Part shown: positions 7,258 to 15,651 of the stretch, one piece after another
Position numbering within the stretch: position 1 is the first letter of the stretch
How the letters are laid out: each line of letters opens with the position of its first letter
DNA from: Liolophura sinensis
Lineage: Eukaryota; Mollusca; Polyplacophora; Chitonida; Chitonidae
Reading direction: 5' to 3'
DNA length: 64,000 nt
NCBI RefSeq assembly: GCF_032854445.1
Contig: NW_027017955.1
Span: 620,001-684,000, forward strand
Notes under the pieces: model-generated
What the model saw: only the letters and a program-made list of their open reading frames with translations
Told to the model about the DNA's origin: nothing
Databases searched by the model: none
Translations under genes and position numbers: made by a program

Positions 7258-8910
7258 TTATATTTTATGATATAGGCCAATGGCCTTCAAACAATTTATG
7301 ACAACATCGCCAGCGATGCTGTCAAACAAATCATATATAGAGTGGACTGTGTAGAATCTCTGCCGAACATGGGCAAAGTCTACACAGTCAACCAGAATAT
7401 GTTTGATGCCATATTGAGCATCACATCCAACACACTCGGGAGCACTGCTCCCATCCAAGATGAAATTGTGTGTCAGATGAGAATGTCCAATACGGCATCT
7501 GGTTAAAACGACTTGGTCTCTACGAGACATATCAAATGTATATGAATTATAGCCAATGACCGGATGAATGGCATGCAGTTTATTATGGACCTGCAAGTTC
7601 CATTCACCCTGCCAAAGGCCACGAATATATTTAAGAATATTGGACTTCATGTCAGTATAAGGGATTTTTATCTTAGATATGGGTTTATTTAGGGCAGCTT
7701 TCGCCTCCCTGTCTGCGACTGTGTTTCCATGGATACCAATATGACTTGGTATCCAGCAGAATATAATATCTTTACCTCTTCTAATTAATTTCCTATGTAT
7801 AGCTAAAATTTGAAGGATCAAGGGATTTTTAAATTTATTATTCTGTATTGCCAATAGGCAAGACAACGAGTCAGTGCATATCATTGCCCTCTGGGCACAC
7901 CCAGAAGAAACATATGATAAGGCCAGGAGTATACCTCTGGCCTCGGCAGAGAATATTGAAGAAGAGGATGGAAGACGAAAGGAAGAGACTCGCTGCTCCA
8001 TGACAGCCGCAGTCGCAACCCTGTCCCCATCCTTCAACCCGTCAGTATATATAAATTTATAATCCATATAATTAGCTTTAATTTCAGCAAAACCTTGCTG
8101 AATTATAAGAGAATTTATATTCGATTTATTATATTTACGTAGATCAAATATTAGTTTAGGTTGTGGGAGAAGCCATGGAGGAGACTCCGGAAAAGACACC
8201 GGAGCTATATCCTCCAGCTTGATGTTAGCTCCCACAATATGGTCCCGTATACGAAGACCGAACGAAGGGATCTTGTTAGGACATTTAGTATATTTGTCTA
8301 CATACAATGGATTGAAAACACAGTCGTAGGCAGGGTTTGTTGGATGTGGTTTAAGCTTTGTAGCATATTGAAGGCTAAGTTTTATACGTCGGTTATATAA
8401 AGAAGGCTCATTTGCCTCCACGTATAAACGTTCTACTGGTGAGGTTCTAAAAGCACCAAGGCTGAGCCTCAAACCTTGGTGATGAACAGGATCCAACATT
8501 TTAATGTACGAATTCCTAGCGGAACCGTAAATGATGGATCCATAGTCCAATTTAGACCTCACCAGAGAACGATATAAATTAAGTAAAACTGATCGGTCAG
8601 CACCCCAATCGGTGCTAGACACGACCTTAATTATATCGAGAGCCTTTGTACATTTAGCTTTAAGCATTTTTATATGAGGTGTAATTGATATTCGATTTTT
8701 TGTCAAAAATAAAACCCCTAAAAATTTATTTTCTCCAACAATTTTCACTGGTTTACCAAAAAAATTAAGTTCAGGGTCTAGAGGGAATTTCCGTTGATTA
8801 CAAAAATGCATACCGACGGTTTTAGATGCGGAAAATCTAAAACTATTGGCAACTGCCCATTTCTCGATCTTATTGAGACAAAGCTGCAGCTGCCGCTCGA
8901 TGTTATTCAT
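7258..8910 (-). CDS. LINE B ORF2 C-terminus: RT thumb and RNase H, 550 aa open frame
   Basis: Longest open frame of the unit but a fragment: the in-frame TAA two codons upstream replaces a sense codon of ORF2, and RT lies partly beyond it. The RT thumb (FLGVLF at about 63-68) and connection region are followed by RNase H with all four catalytic residues: D290 (YTDGLK), E323 (FSAEARGIL), D347 (ICTDSL) and D400 (HGNTVADREAK). The C-terminal zinc finger is C493/C496/H504/C509 (CX2CX7HX4C). Relative to B5 it lacks three residues after LQILAI. Its openness probably reflects recent descent from an active element, not present function. Confidence 0.85.
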   Translation of the reverse strand: MNNIERQLQLCLNKIEKWAVANSFRFSASKTVGMHFCNQRKFPLDPELNFFGKPVKIVGENKFLGVLFLTKNRISITPHIKMLKAKCTKALDIIKVVSSTDWGADRSVLLNLYRSLVRSKLDYGSIIYGSARNSYIKMLDPVHHQGLRLSLGAFRTSPVERLYVEANEPSLYNRRIKLSLQYATKLKPHPTNPAYDCVFNPLYVDKYTKCPNKIPSFGLRIRDHIVGANIKLEDIAPVSFPESPPWLLPQPKLIFDLRKYNKSNINSLIIQQGFAEIKANYMDYKFIYTDGLKDGDRVATAAVMEQRVSSFRLPSSSSIFSAEARGILLALSYVSSGCAQRAMICTDSLSCLLAIQNNKFKNPLILQILAIHRKLIRRGKDIIFCWIPSHIGIHGNTVADREAKAALNKPISKIKIPYTDMKSNILKYIRGLWQGEWNLQVHNKLHAIHPVIGYNSYTFDMSRRDQVVLTRCRIGHSHLTHNFILDGSSAPECVGCDAQYGIKHILVDCVDFAHVRQRFYTVHSIYDLFDSIAGDVVINCLKAIGLYHKI

Positions 8911-9020
8911 ATTTTAAGCACGGTAGCATATCAGGAAATCATCTACATATAAAAAAAACCTCTGTGCCAGATGTCAATGTTATAGCCAAACTAAACTATC
9001 AGGCAAAAGAAAGGTGTCAC
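8911..9020 (-). pseudogene. LINE B ORF2: decayed RT active-site region (YVDD)
   Basis: YVDD is encoded at 8938-8949 on the minus strand and leads toward the 550-aa frame through an in-frame TAA. Upstream, an 8-T run causes a one-base shift, and a TAG interrupts the SPF-FCLIV strand. The element match ends about 9020. Confidence 0.7.
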
Positions 9021-9270
9021 CGTATTTTTTTTCATAAAAAAAAAGTAAAAGCGCGGTTCCGGGTTTGATTCTAAGCAGGACTTAGTGTATGAATGCATAG
9101 TTTCCTCTACCAGAACGCATCGTCACCAACGCAGCAACTGGAATTGTGAAATTGCGACCACATGCAAAACGTCCTTTCGAGGCATGGCTCGTGATGCACG
9201 TGCGGTAATGTTGCATAAATACTCTTGCTCGAAAGAGAAGACATTCAGTGACCGAAAAAACACCAACAGT
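9021..9270. other. Unassigned 250 bp before the Tc1 fragment
   Basis: Begins with A/T runs and continues as moderate-GC sequence. It may be the 5' flank of the Tc1 element, but no terminal inverted repeat was recognised. Open frames run through it only as extensions of neighbours. Confidence 0.4.
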
Positions 9271-9555
9271 ATGCCAAGACTTACGCAAGCGCAACGAGAC
9301 CAGGCCATCGGTATGTCCACCATGGCAGTCTCGCAACGTCACATTGCAAGAACGTTCAACTGCAGCCAAACCACCATCAGGAGGTTGTTGATACGCTATC
9401 AGCAGACAGGCCAGACCCAAGACAGACCAAGATCGGGAAGACCGAGGCTGAAGATCGCTACATCCGGCAGATCCACCTCCGAAACGTCAACAGCGGCGAC
9501 GGCACTAGGCCATGTCATCAGCCCCAGAACAACACTGTGTCGTCTTCGTTCAACT
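9271..9555 (+). pseudogene. Tc1/mariner transposase, N-terminal DNA-binding fragment
   Basis: From ATG at 9271 the frame reads MPRLTQAQRDQAIGM, then SQRHIARTFNCSQTTIRRL and RYQQTGQTQDRPRSGRPR: the first helix-turn-helix and the AT-hook-like GRPR of Tc1 transposases. The typical next block EDRYIRQIHLRN is in another frame (about 9448-9495), and coding returns to the first frame for LGHVISPRTTLCRLR. Two compensating frameshifts are thus present. The catalytic DDE domain is absent; the sequence is cut at 9556 by a LINE B 5' end. Confidence 0.85.
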
Positions 9556-10162
9556 CCCCCGTGGGGTTTCCGGGGTGATAAAAATAGGACGTCAGTCCTC
9601 TAGGCAAGCTTGTCGTAAAAGTCGACTAACCTAGAGCTCTCCTGTGTGAGCCCGGTGAATATAATAGGCTCACATCTTCCCGGTTGTGTGAGAGGCAACT
9701 GGGGAGCGACCTGTTTGCCTTGGGTTGCGACCCGTGATCAACGAGGACGGGATCCTGGTGGCTGAGGGCGTGTTGGTCTTGCGAGATCCTCACGCCCAAC
9801 ACGTCACTTTGGGCCTTACTTGGGGAGAGACGGGAGGTCGGATGGGCCCGATCCGATCAATCGGCTTGGTCACGCCTTTCCTCTGCGTGGCCCCAAAATT
9901 TCTCCATAACACCACTCAGTAAAGAATAAATGTTATTTCTGAAATTTTGTTTGCGGTACTACGTTTTCAGGCGGTGGCTCATGGACCAATCGAGTAGTAT
10001 GTGTCTGATGTGTGACCTTATTAGCCTAATGGGGTTTGCTTATGGACGTGGAGTCCTTGGTGCGTTTCCTGGTGGGTAACCCCAGGTTCAGGCATCGCCC
10101 TTGTTGGCACTCCGTGGGTGGGGTGGGGAACACGTGGGGTGAATTCGTATTATATATTGATT
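9556..10162 (+). promoter_or_regulatory. LINE B 5'UTR (B3)
   Basis: Second complete leader, beginning CCCCCGTGGGG and carrying the same hairpins as B1. It retains the ACGCCCAACAC stretch that units 1-3 lost from B1, so the B1 difference is a deletion. Confidence 0.75.
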
Positions 10163-10351
10163 ATGTCTATCCTAACCCTTCCAAACCAAATGTATCTAAC
10201 AAATAAAATAACCAGGTCTTCCTCTCATCCGACTTCGTCGAATGCTGACAAAAAGAGGGAGTTAGAGGTTTTGTCAGGCTGCCTTGATAATGCGCAGGAT
10301 ACATGGCCGCCTTTCATCGTTCTCTCAACAAGGAGTGAACAGAATGAATGA
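10163..10351 (+). pseudogene. LINE B ORF1 N-terminus (B3), truncated
   Basis: ATG at 10163 (MSILTLPNQMYL), then RSSSHPTSSNADKKRELEVLS matching B1 ORF1 residues about 12-32, up to STRSEQN. The inverted tail of B4 starts at 10343 and provides the stop. Confidence 0.8.
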
Positions 10352-10533
10352 ATGATTATGGCTTAACGCCACATCGGCAATATTTCAGCCATATCGTGGC
10401 GAGAACAAGGTCAAAAAGTGAGATGGTTAAGGTTTTCGATATAATAATATGAACACCAAAAGTAAAACAAAAAGTACAGACATGTTTAAAATAGTATGAA
10501 AGAAAAATAAGAGTTAAAACTCGAAAACCAGGG
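10343..10533 (-). mobile_element. B4: inverted 3'UTR fragment of LINE B
   Basis: Reverse complement of the (CATT)n tail and about 190 bp of 3'UTR, ending at CGAAAACCAGG. It sits between B3 and B5, which are both plus-strand, and can pair with the 3'UTR of B5 (11190-11425) as an inverted repeat. Confidence 0.8.
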
Positions 10534-11434
10534 GTTGTGCCCAGAGGGCAATGATATGCACTGACTCGTTGTCTTGCTTATTGGCAATACAGAACAATAA
10601 ATTTAAAAATCCCTTGATCCTTCAAATTTTAGCTATACAGGAATTAATTAGGAAGCTAATTAGAAGAGGTAAAGATATTATATTCTGCTGGATACCAAGT
10701 CATATTGGTATCCATGGAAACACAGTCGCAGACAGGGAGGCGAAAGCTGCCCTAAATAAACCCATATCTAAGATAAAAATCCCTTATACTGACATGAAGT
10801 CCAATATTCTTAAATATATTCGTGGCCTTTGGCAGGGTGAATGGAACTTGCAGGTCCATAATAAACTGCATGTTATTCATCCGGTCATTGGCTATAATTC
10901 ATATACACTTGATATGTCTCGTAGAGACCAAGTCGTTTTAACCAGATGCCATATTGGGCATTCTCGTCTAACGCACAATTTCATACTAGATGGGAGCAGT
11001 GCTCCCGAGTGTGTTGGATGTGATGCTCAATATGGCATCAAACATATCTTGGTTGACTGTGTCGACTTTGCCCATGTTGGGCAAAGATTCTACACAGTCA
11101 ACTCTATATATGATTTATTTGACAGCATCGCTGGCGATGTTGTCATAAATTATTTGAAGGCCCTTGGCCTATATCATAAAATATAAAATTTAATTGTCAC
11201 AAATATCTATAGATAAACAGTTATATACATATAGATTGATTTACACATATACTATAACCCTGGTTTTCGAGTTTTAACTCTTATTTTTCTTTTATACGAT
11301 TTTTAACAGGTCTACTTTTTGTTTTACTTTTGATGTTTATATTATCATATCGAAAACCTTAACCGTCTCGCGTTTTCACCTTGTTCTCGCCACGATATGG
11401 CTGAAATATTGCCAATGTGGGGTTACGCCATATT
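10534..11434 (+). mobile_element. B5: 3' end of LINE B
   Basis: RNase H C-terminal half, 3'UTR and a degenerate tail (CCATATTCATTC). B3 + B4 + B5 look like one plus-strand LINE B that lost everything from ORF1 codon about 60 to mid RNase H and holds an inverted 3'UTR at the break. Confidence 0.8.
10551..11186 (+). pseudogene. LINE B ORF2 C-terminus (B5): RNase H second half
   Basis: 211-residue frame starting at an internal Met (MICTDSL). It retains the third and fourth RNase H aspartates (CTDS; HGNTVAD) and the finger CVGCDAQYGIKHILVDC, but lacks the first two catalytic residues, which lie in the deleted part. FAHVGQRF carries Gly where B2 and unit 3 have Arg. Confidence 0.82.
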
Positions 11435-11828
11435 CATTCTAGGTCAGTCGCCTTTCACGACAAGATTATCTGCAGAGTCTATCGGAGCTGGGGCTTAACA
11501 TATTTCCACTACACACTGCAAGTAGCTTGGGCCGTGGAAGGCCTAGTCGTGGAAGCAAATGAAAACTGCGGGCCTGTATTCCAACAAATCCGACCAGGGT
11601 GTGGGGACCACCAGGTCCTGAGGAAGGATCTACTTTCCCTATCCCCCTGCGTGCGGTCCAAATAAATGCATTTATTGCGTCAGGTAGAAACCTCAATCCA
11701 CCAAATCCAGGTCTAACCTGACGCGTTTGACCATAGCAATGGAGATGAACCACGCGAGGTGCATACGGCACGCTCTTTCGTGACCCACCACTTCTGCTAG
11801 GTCACGTGACCACAAGTTACTGCCCCTC
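11435..11828. other. Unassigned 394-bp segment with palindromes
   Basis: No LINE similarity or convincing coding frame. It contains a 16-bp perfect palindrome AATAAATGCATTTATT (11661-11676) directly followed by a 9-bp stem GCGTCAGGT/ACCTGACGC (11677-11685, 11716-11724) with a 30-nt loop, and the 12-bp palindrome GGTCACGTGACC (11800-11811). It could be a remnant of another element or of unique host DNA. Confidence 0.45.
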
Positions 11829-12397
11829 CCCCCGTGGGATCTCCGGGGTCATAAGAGTAGGACCCCAGTTCTCTAGGCAAGACTGTCGTACGAGGCGACT
11901 AGCTTAGAGTGTGGTTCTGGTGAATAGAATAATTTCACAGCCTCCCTGGGCTTGTCGTACAAAGTGAATAAAAGGGTCAACCTGTTTGCCGTGGGTTGCG
12001 ACCCGTGATAGGGGAGGACGGGATTCTGGTGCCTGAGGGCGGGTTGGCCTTGCGAGATCCTCACGTATAACAGTCTACTTCGGTCCTTACTTCTGCAAAG
12101 ACGGCCGGTCGGAGGGCCCGTTCCGAGGTCACGCCAGTCCGGATGTCCGGGCATCAACCTTCATATATCTCGATTTCGTATAAATTGACTACTTTCCGTG
12201 TTGGACGTTTTTAGTGAGATGTTGGGATGTCTGGACGGTGGTTGCGGGGTCAATCGACTTGGCCGTTTATAGTTTATTAGCCTGGCGGAGTATGAGCGAA
12301 GAATCCACCTTACCGAGGATGGCGTAGAACTCTCTGCTGCTTACCCGCAGGAGGCGTTCCATCGTATATGTAATGGCACTCCGTTGCTGGTTAAGGT
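11829..12397 (+). promoter_or_regulatory. LINE B-related 5'UTR (B7), diverged
   Basis: Third leader starting CCCCCGTGGG and keeping landmarks of the others in order: CTCTAGGCAAG, GTTTGCCGTGGGTTGCGACC, GAGGACGGGAT, GCGAGATCCTC, GGCACTCCGT. Many substitutions and different spacing indicate an older copy or subfamily. No ORF1 follows; an inverted 3'UTR begins about 12398. Confidence 0.7.
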
Positions 12398-12590
12398 GCT
12401 TAAGGTTTTCGAAATGATGGCGAGAACATGAAAAATAAAACAAAAAGTACAGACATGTTTAAAATCAGATAAGAAAAAACCAAACAAGTTAAAACTCCAA
12501 AACCAGTATATTTAAAAAGTACTATATCTGGAAAGCTATATGTATGTACCATTTTATCCATAAATATTAACACATAAACAAATTTATATT

Positions 12591-12835
12591 TTATGATATA
12601 GGCCAATGGTCTTCAAATATTTTATGACAACATCGCCAGCGATCATATATAGAGTTGACTGTATAGAATCTTTGCCGAACATGAGCAAAGTCAACCAGGG
12701 TATGTTTGATGCCGTATTCTGCATCACATCCAATATACTCGGGAGCACTGCTCCCATCTAGGATGAAATTGTGTGTCAGATGAGAATGCCCAATACGACA
12801 CCTCGTTAAAACTACTTGGTCTCTGCGAGACATTT
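12591..12835 (-). pseudogene. LINE B ORF2 C-terminus (B6), up to the SINE
   Basis: Encodes MSRRDQVVLTRCRIGHSHLTH through the zinc-finger region to the frame end. The finger lost its last Cys (KHTLVDFAHV, a two-codon deletion), and a short deletion removed LFDSI. An apparent N-terminal extension to 12926 is SINE sequence. Confidence 0.75.
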
Positions 12836-12982
12836 GACGGTCTGCCAGTAACCTGCGGATGGTCGTGGGTTTCCCCCGTGCTGTGAGCGGTTTCCACCCA
12901 CCATAATGCTGGCCGCCGTCGTACAAGTGAAATATTCTTGAGTACGGCGTAAAACAACAATCAAATCAAAAAAAAAAAAAAC
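12836..12982 (+). mobile_element. SINE tail (Meta-domain/BivaMD-like), 5'-truncated
   Basis: 147 bp inserted in the RNase H remnant between copies of AGACATTT (12828-12835 and 12983-12990). Core landmarks CCACCATAATGCTGGCCGCC, AGTGAAATATTCTTGAG and ACGGCGTAAAAC match my recollection of the bivalve Meta-domain SINE core, followed by a poly(A) run of 14. The Pol III promoter head is missing. Strand is plus, opposite to B6. Confidence 0.8.
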
Positions 12983-12990
12983 AGACATTT

Positions 12991-13871
12991 TACAATTATA
13001 GGCATTGTAGCCAATGACAGGGTGAATAGCATGCAGTTTATTGTGGATCTGCAAGACCCACCCGCCCTGCCAAAGGCGACAAATACATTTAAGAATATTA
13101 GACTTTGTCAGTATACGGTGTTTTAACCAGAGATACAGGTTTATACTGGGCAGCTTTCGCTTCCCTGTCCACGACTGTGTTTCTATGGATACCAGTGCGA
13201 CTTGGTATCCAACAGAATATAATATCTTTACCTTTTTTAAATTAGTTTTCTATGTTTGCCTATTATCTTAAGTATCAATGGATTTTTAAATCATTATTCT
13301 GAATTGCCAAAAGGCAGGACTGGGAGTCGCTGCATATCACTGCCCTCTGGGCATGCCCCGAGGAAACATATGATAAGGCCAGGAGTATAGCCCTGGCCTG
13401 TGCAGAAAAGGTAGAAAATGAAGGTGGCAGACGAAGAGAAGTGACCCGCTGATCTAAGACAGCCGCAACCGCAACCCTGTCCCCATCCTTTGACCCGTCA
13501 GTATATATATATATATATATTTATAGTCTATATAATCAGCCTTCATGTTAGCAAAACTTTGCTCAATAATAAGAGGATTTGTACTTGATTTATTATATTT
13601 ACGTAGATCAAATATTAGTTCAGGGTGTGGAAGAAGCCAGGGAGGAGACTCCGGAAAAGACACTGGAGCTATATCCTCTTGCTCCATGTTAGCTCTCACA
13701 ATATGGTCCCGTATACGCAGATCAAACGGAGGGATCTTGTCAGGACATTTATTAAATTTATCTACATATGATGGATTAAAAACACAGCTTAAAGCTCATC
13801 CAACAAACCCTGCCTACGAGTTAGTAGCATATTGAAGGCTAAGTTTTATACGTCGGTTATATAAAGAAGGC
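12991..13871 (-). pseudogene. LINE B ORF2 (B6): RNase H and connection, multiply frameshifted
   Basis: Between the SINE and the RT thumb the minus strand matches B2 in pieces: IHPVIGYN, CWIPS..HI.IETQ region near 13180-13210, AQARAILLALSY near 13350-13400, and MEQEDIAPVSFPESPPWLLPHPEL (13610-13699). The RNase H second catalytic residue is Gln (FSAQARA) in this unit. A (TA)n run throws the DGSKDG strand out of frame. Confidence 0.7.
13502..13520. repeat. (TA)n microsatellite inside the RNase H remnant
   Basis: Alternating TA run of 19 nt in units 1, 2 and 4 but 17 nt in unit 3 (about 45445). The unit-3 length joins the upstream and downstream coding into one frame. Confidence 0.85.
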
Positions 13872-14212
13872 TCATTTTCCTCCACTTATAAACTCTCCAC
13901 ACGGGGATGTTCTAAAAGCACCAAGGCTGAACCTCAAACCTTGGTGATGAACAGGATCCAACATTTTAATATACGACTTCCTAGCGGAACCGTAAAAGAT
14001 GGATCCATAGTCCAATTTAGACCTCACCAGAGAGCGATATAAGTTAGGTAAAACTGATCGGTCAGCACCCCAATCGATGCTTGACACGACCATAATTATA
14101 TCGAGAGCCTTTGTACATTTAGCTTGAAACATTTTCATATGAGGTATAAAAGATAGCTTGCTATCAAATATTAGACGTAAAAATCTTCTTTGTCCAACAA
14201 TTTTAACCTGTT
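13872..14212 (-). pseudogene. LINE B ORF2 (B6): RT thumb region
   Basis: Minus-strand frame VKIVGQ..FL...DSKLSFIPHMKMFQAKCTKALDI through RSKLDYGSIFYGSARKSYIKMLD and SLGAFRTSP, colinear with B2 residues about 55-160. It begins in mid-domain at 14212 (5' truncation) and ends by frameshift after FRTSP. Confidence 0.75.
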
Positions 14213-14481
14213 TTACGTGGTCATTGTGGAGATTCTGTATTATCCGTATTGTGAAGCTTTGGGACTAGGCATGTTCACACTATGGGAACAGCTACAGTAT
14301 ATAGCACATAGAACCCGAGCAATAGCCAGTACATATACACCGAAGCGTGAGTCCGGGGGTCAGTATAACCCGGTCAAACCAGTTTCTCGGCGACAAGTCC
14401 GCCTGCATGCGCACGGACTTTTAGTGTTCAACCACTGTGCCAGGTGCCTCTAAACAACACTTCTGTCACTCTTCTGAAATA
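14213..14481. other. Unassigned 269 bp before element C ORF1
   Basis: Probably the 5' leader of element C or flanking DNA; no recognisable coding, tRNA or repeat match. A frame open across it joins element C ORF1 without an ATG and is not supported. Confidence 0.35.
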
Positions 14482-15294
14482 ATGGATCAGTTACAGATTA
14501 TCATGGACAGGCTTGGTAAGTTAGATTCTATGGTGACAAGTGAAACACTGGAAAAAAAACTACAAAACACTGAAGCAAAAATAGTTACAAAGTTGACAAA
14601 CCTAATTGAGCAGCAGGAAGCCAGAATCTTTACTTTAGAAAAAGAAAATGATACCCTTCGGGCAGACATGCATGAATTAAGATTACAACACGAACAAGAT
14701 CAAGAAGAACTGGCCAGGGTAAACAGAGATATGCGAAACTTAGAAGACAGGCAGAACGATTTGGAACAATACTCCCCTAAACAAAGTATACGGATTTACG
14801 GTGTAGATGGGGATACAGCCACAGAAACAACTGACGAATGTTCCGAGAAAGTCGTTGACATCTTAACATCCAAACTAAAGCTGTCACTGACGTCTAGCGA
14901 CATAAGTATAGCGCAGAGATTGAGACCGAAAAGACCTGACTTAAACACAGAACCAAGGGGTGTAATAGTAAAGTTCATATCACGACGACTTAAAGTTGAA
15001 GCGATAAAAAACAGAAGAGCCTTGAAAGGAGCAAACATTGTGATTAAGGAAGACCTAACGCAGAAAAAGCAGGCTATTTTAAAAGCAGCATCTGCACACC
15101 CCATGATTCAATCCGCCTGGTCAAGAGATGGCAAAATCTTCACCAAAGACTTCAACGAGGACGTAAGACAAGTGAAATCTACTGACTGCATAGACACTCT
15201 CATCAGTCTATCATCCCATACACCCAGAGTTCAAAGACCACGTGACCAAAGAAGTGGGAGGCCAATAACCAACTCACCAGCCCCTATCAGCTAG
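14482..15294 (+). CDS. Element C ORF1: L1/CR1-like coiled-coil RNA-binding protein, 270 aa
   Basis: ATG at 14482 (MDQLQIIMDRLGKL). Residues about 8-95 form a long charged coiled coil ending in LEDRQNDLEQYS, then an RRM (SIRIYGV, with VIVKFISRRLKVEAIKNRR as its later strand and helix) and a C-terminal segment (IVIKEDLTQKKQAILKAA, WSRDGKIF). This is the order of L1 ORF1p and of ORF1 in many CR1/L2-like LINEs, a trimeric RNA chaperone. The family is distinct from LINEs A and B. No endonuclease or RT of its own follows; the next 357 bp show no ORF2. Frameshifted in unit 3. Confidence 0.82.
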   Translation: MDQLQIIMDRLGKLDSMVTSETLEKKLQNTEAKIVTKLTNLIEQQEARIFTLEKENDTLRADMHELRLQHEQDQEELARVNRDMRNLEDRQNDLEQYSPKQSIRIYGVDGDTATETTDECSEKVVDILTSKLKLSLTSSDISIAQRLRPKRPDLNTEPRGVIVKFISRRLKVEAIKNRRALKGANIVIKEDLTQKKQAILKAASAHPMIQSAWSRDGKIFTKDFNEDVRQVKSTDCIDTLISLSSHTPRVQRPRDQRSGRPITNSPAPIS

Positions 15295-15651
15295 ATAACG
15301 ATGGCTGCAATGTGAAGGATATATGCTATCTGATAACTCAGTTTGCTCTCGTAAAGAAAAAATCATCTTAGAATTAATAGAGCATTTTAAGTTAACGAAG
15401 TACACAGCTTTAATGTGTCGAAAAAGAAATAGTATGCTCTTCTGCACAATAATATCAGAGATAAATATGATGGGTGCGATCGGCCATAAGATCTGTCAAA
15501 ACCTATCAGCTTTCCCAATATGTATTTTATTCGCCAGAATCCACCTTGCCTTTTATATTCCATTCTTGTGTATGATCTTCTATACTCATAAGCTATACCC
15601 AAATCACAACAGATCACTATATTTAGGAATTATTCCATGTCAGCTACAATA
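15295..15651. other. AT-rich 357 bp between element C ORF1 and LINE A tail
   Basis: No ORF2 start motif is visible. A 113-residue frame (15323-15664) is hydrophobic and unlike known proteins; in unit 3 it is interrupted by a base change (AAGAATAAATC), so it is probably non-coding. Confidence 0.45.

Larger units (their letters stand above)
7001..9020 (-). mobile_element. B2: inverted, 5'-truncated 3' half of LINE B
   Basis: Starts at 7001 with the reverse complement of the (CATT)n tail and 3'UTR, then the ORF2 C-terminus, fading out just upstream of the YVDD region at about 9020. It directly follows B1 in opposite orientation, tail inward. No clear target-site duplication was found, and the rest of B1 does not resume after it. 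Confidence 0.85.
12398..14212 (-). mobile_element. B6: inverted, decayed 3' half of LINE B with SINE insert
   Basis: Minus-strand 3'UTR (terminal tail missing), RNase H and RT thumb, fading at VKIVGQRRFL about 14212. It carries many frameshifts and an inserted SINE. With B5 it forms an inverted repeat of roughly 0.9 kb arms around a 1-kb spacer. Confidence 0.8.

Noticed and set aside
4674-9020. Twin-priming inversion for B1/B2
   Set aside because: In twin priming the 5' part is inverted and the tail lies at the outer edge of the insertion; here the tail is at the internal junction.
9051-9075. GGTTCCGGGTTTGATTCT as a tRNA-like B box
   Set aside because: Mismatches at key positions, no A box at the right spacing and no cloverleaf.
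14437-14481. Upstream extension of element C ORF1 (MPGASKQHF...)
   Set aside because: It has no ATG, only a GTG-type start; the ATG at 14482 begins the recognisable coiled coil.
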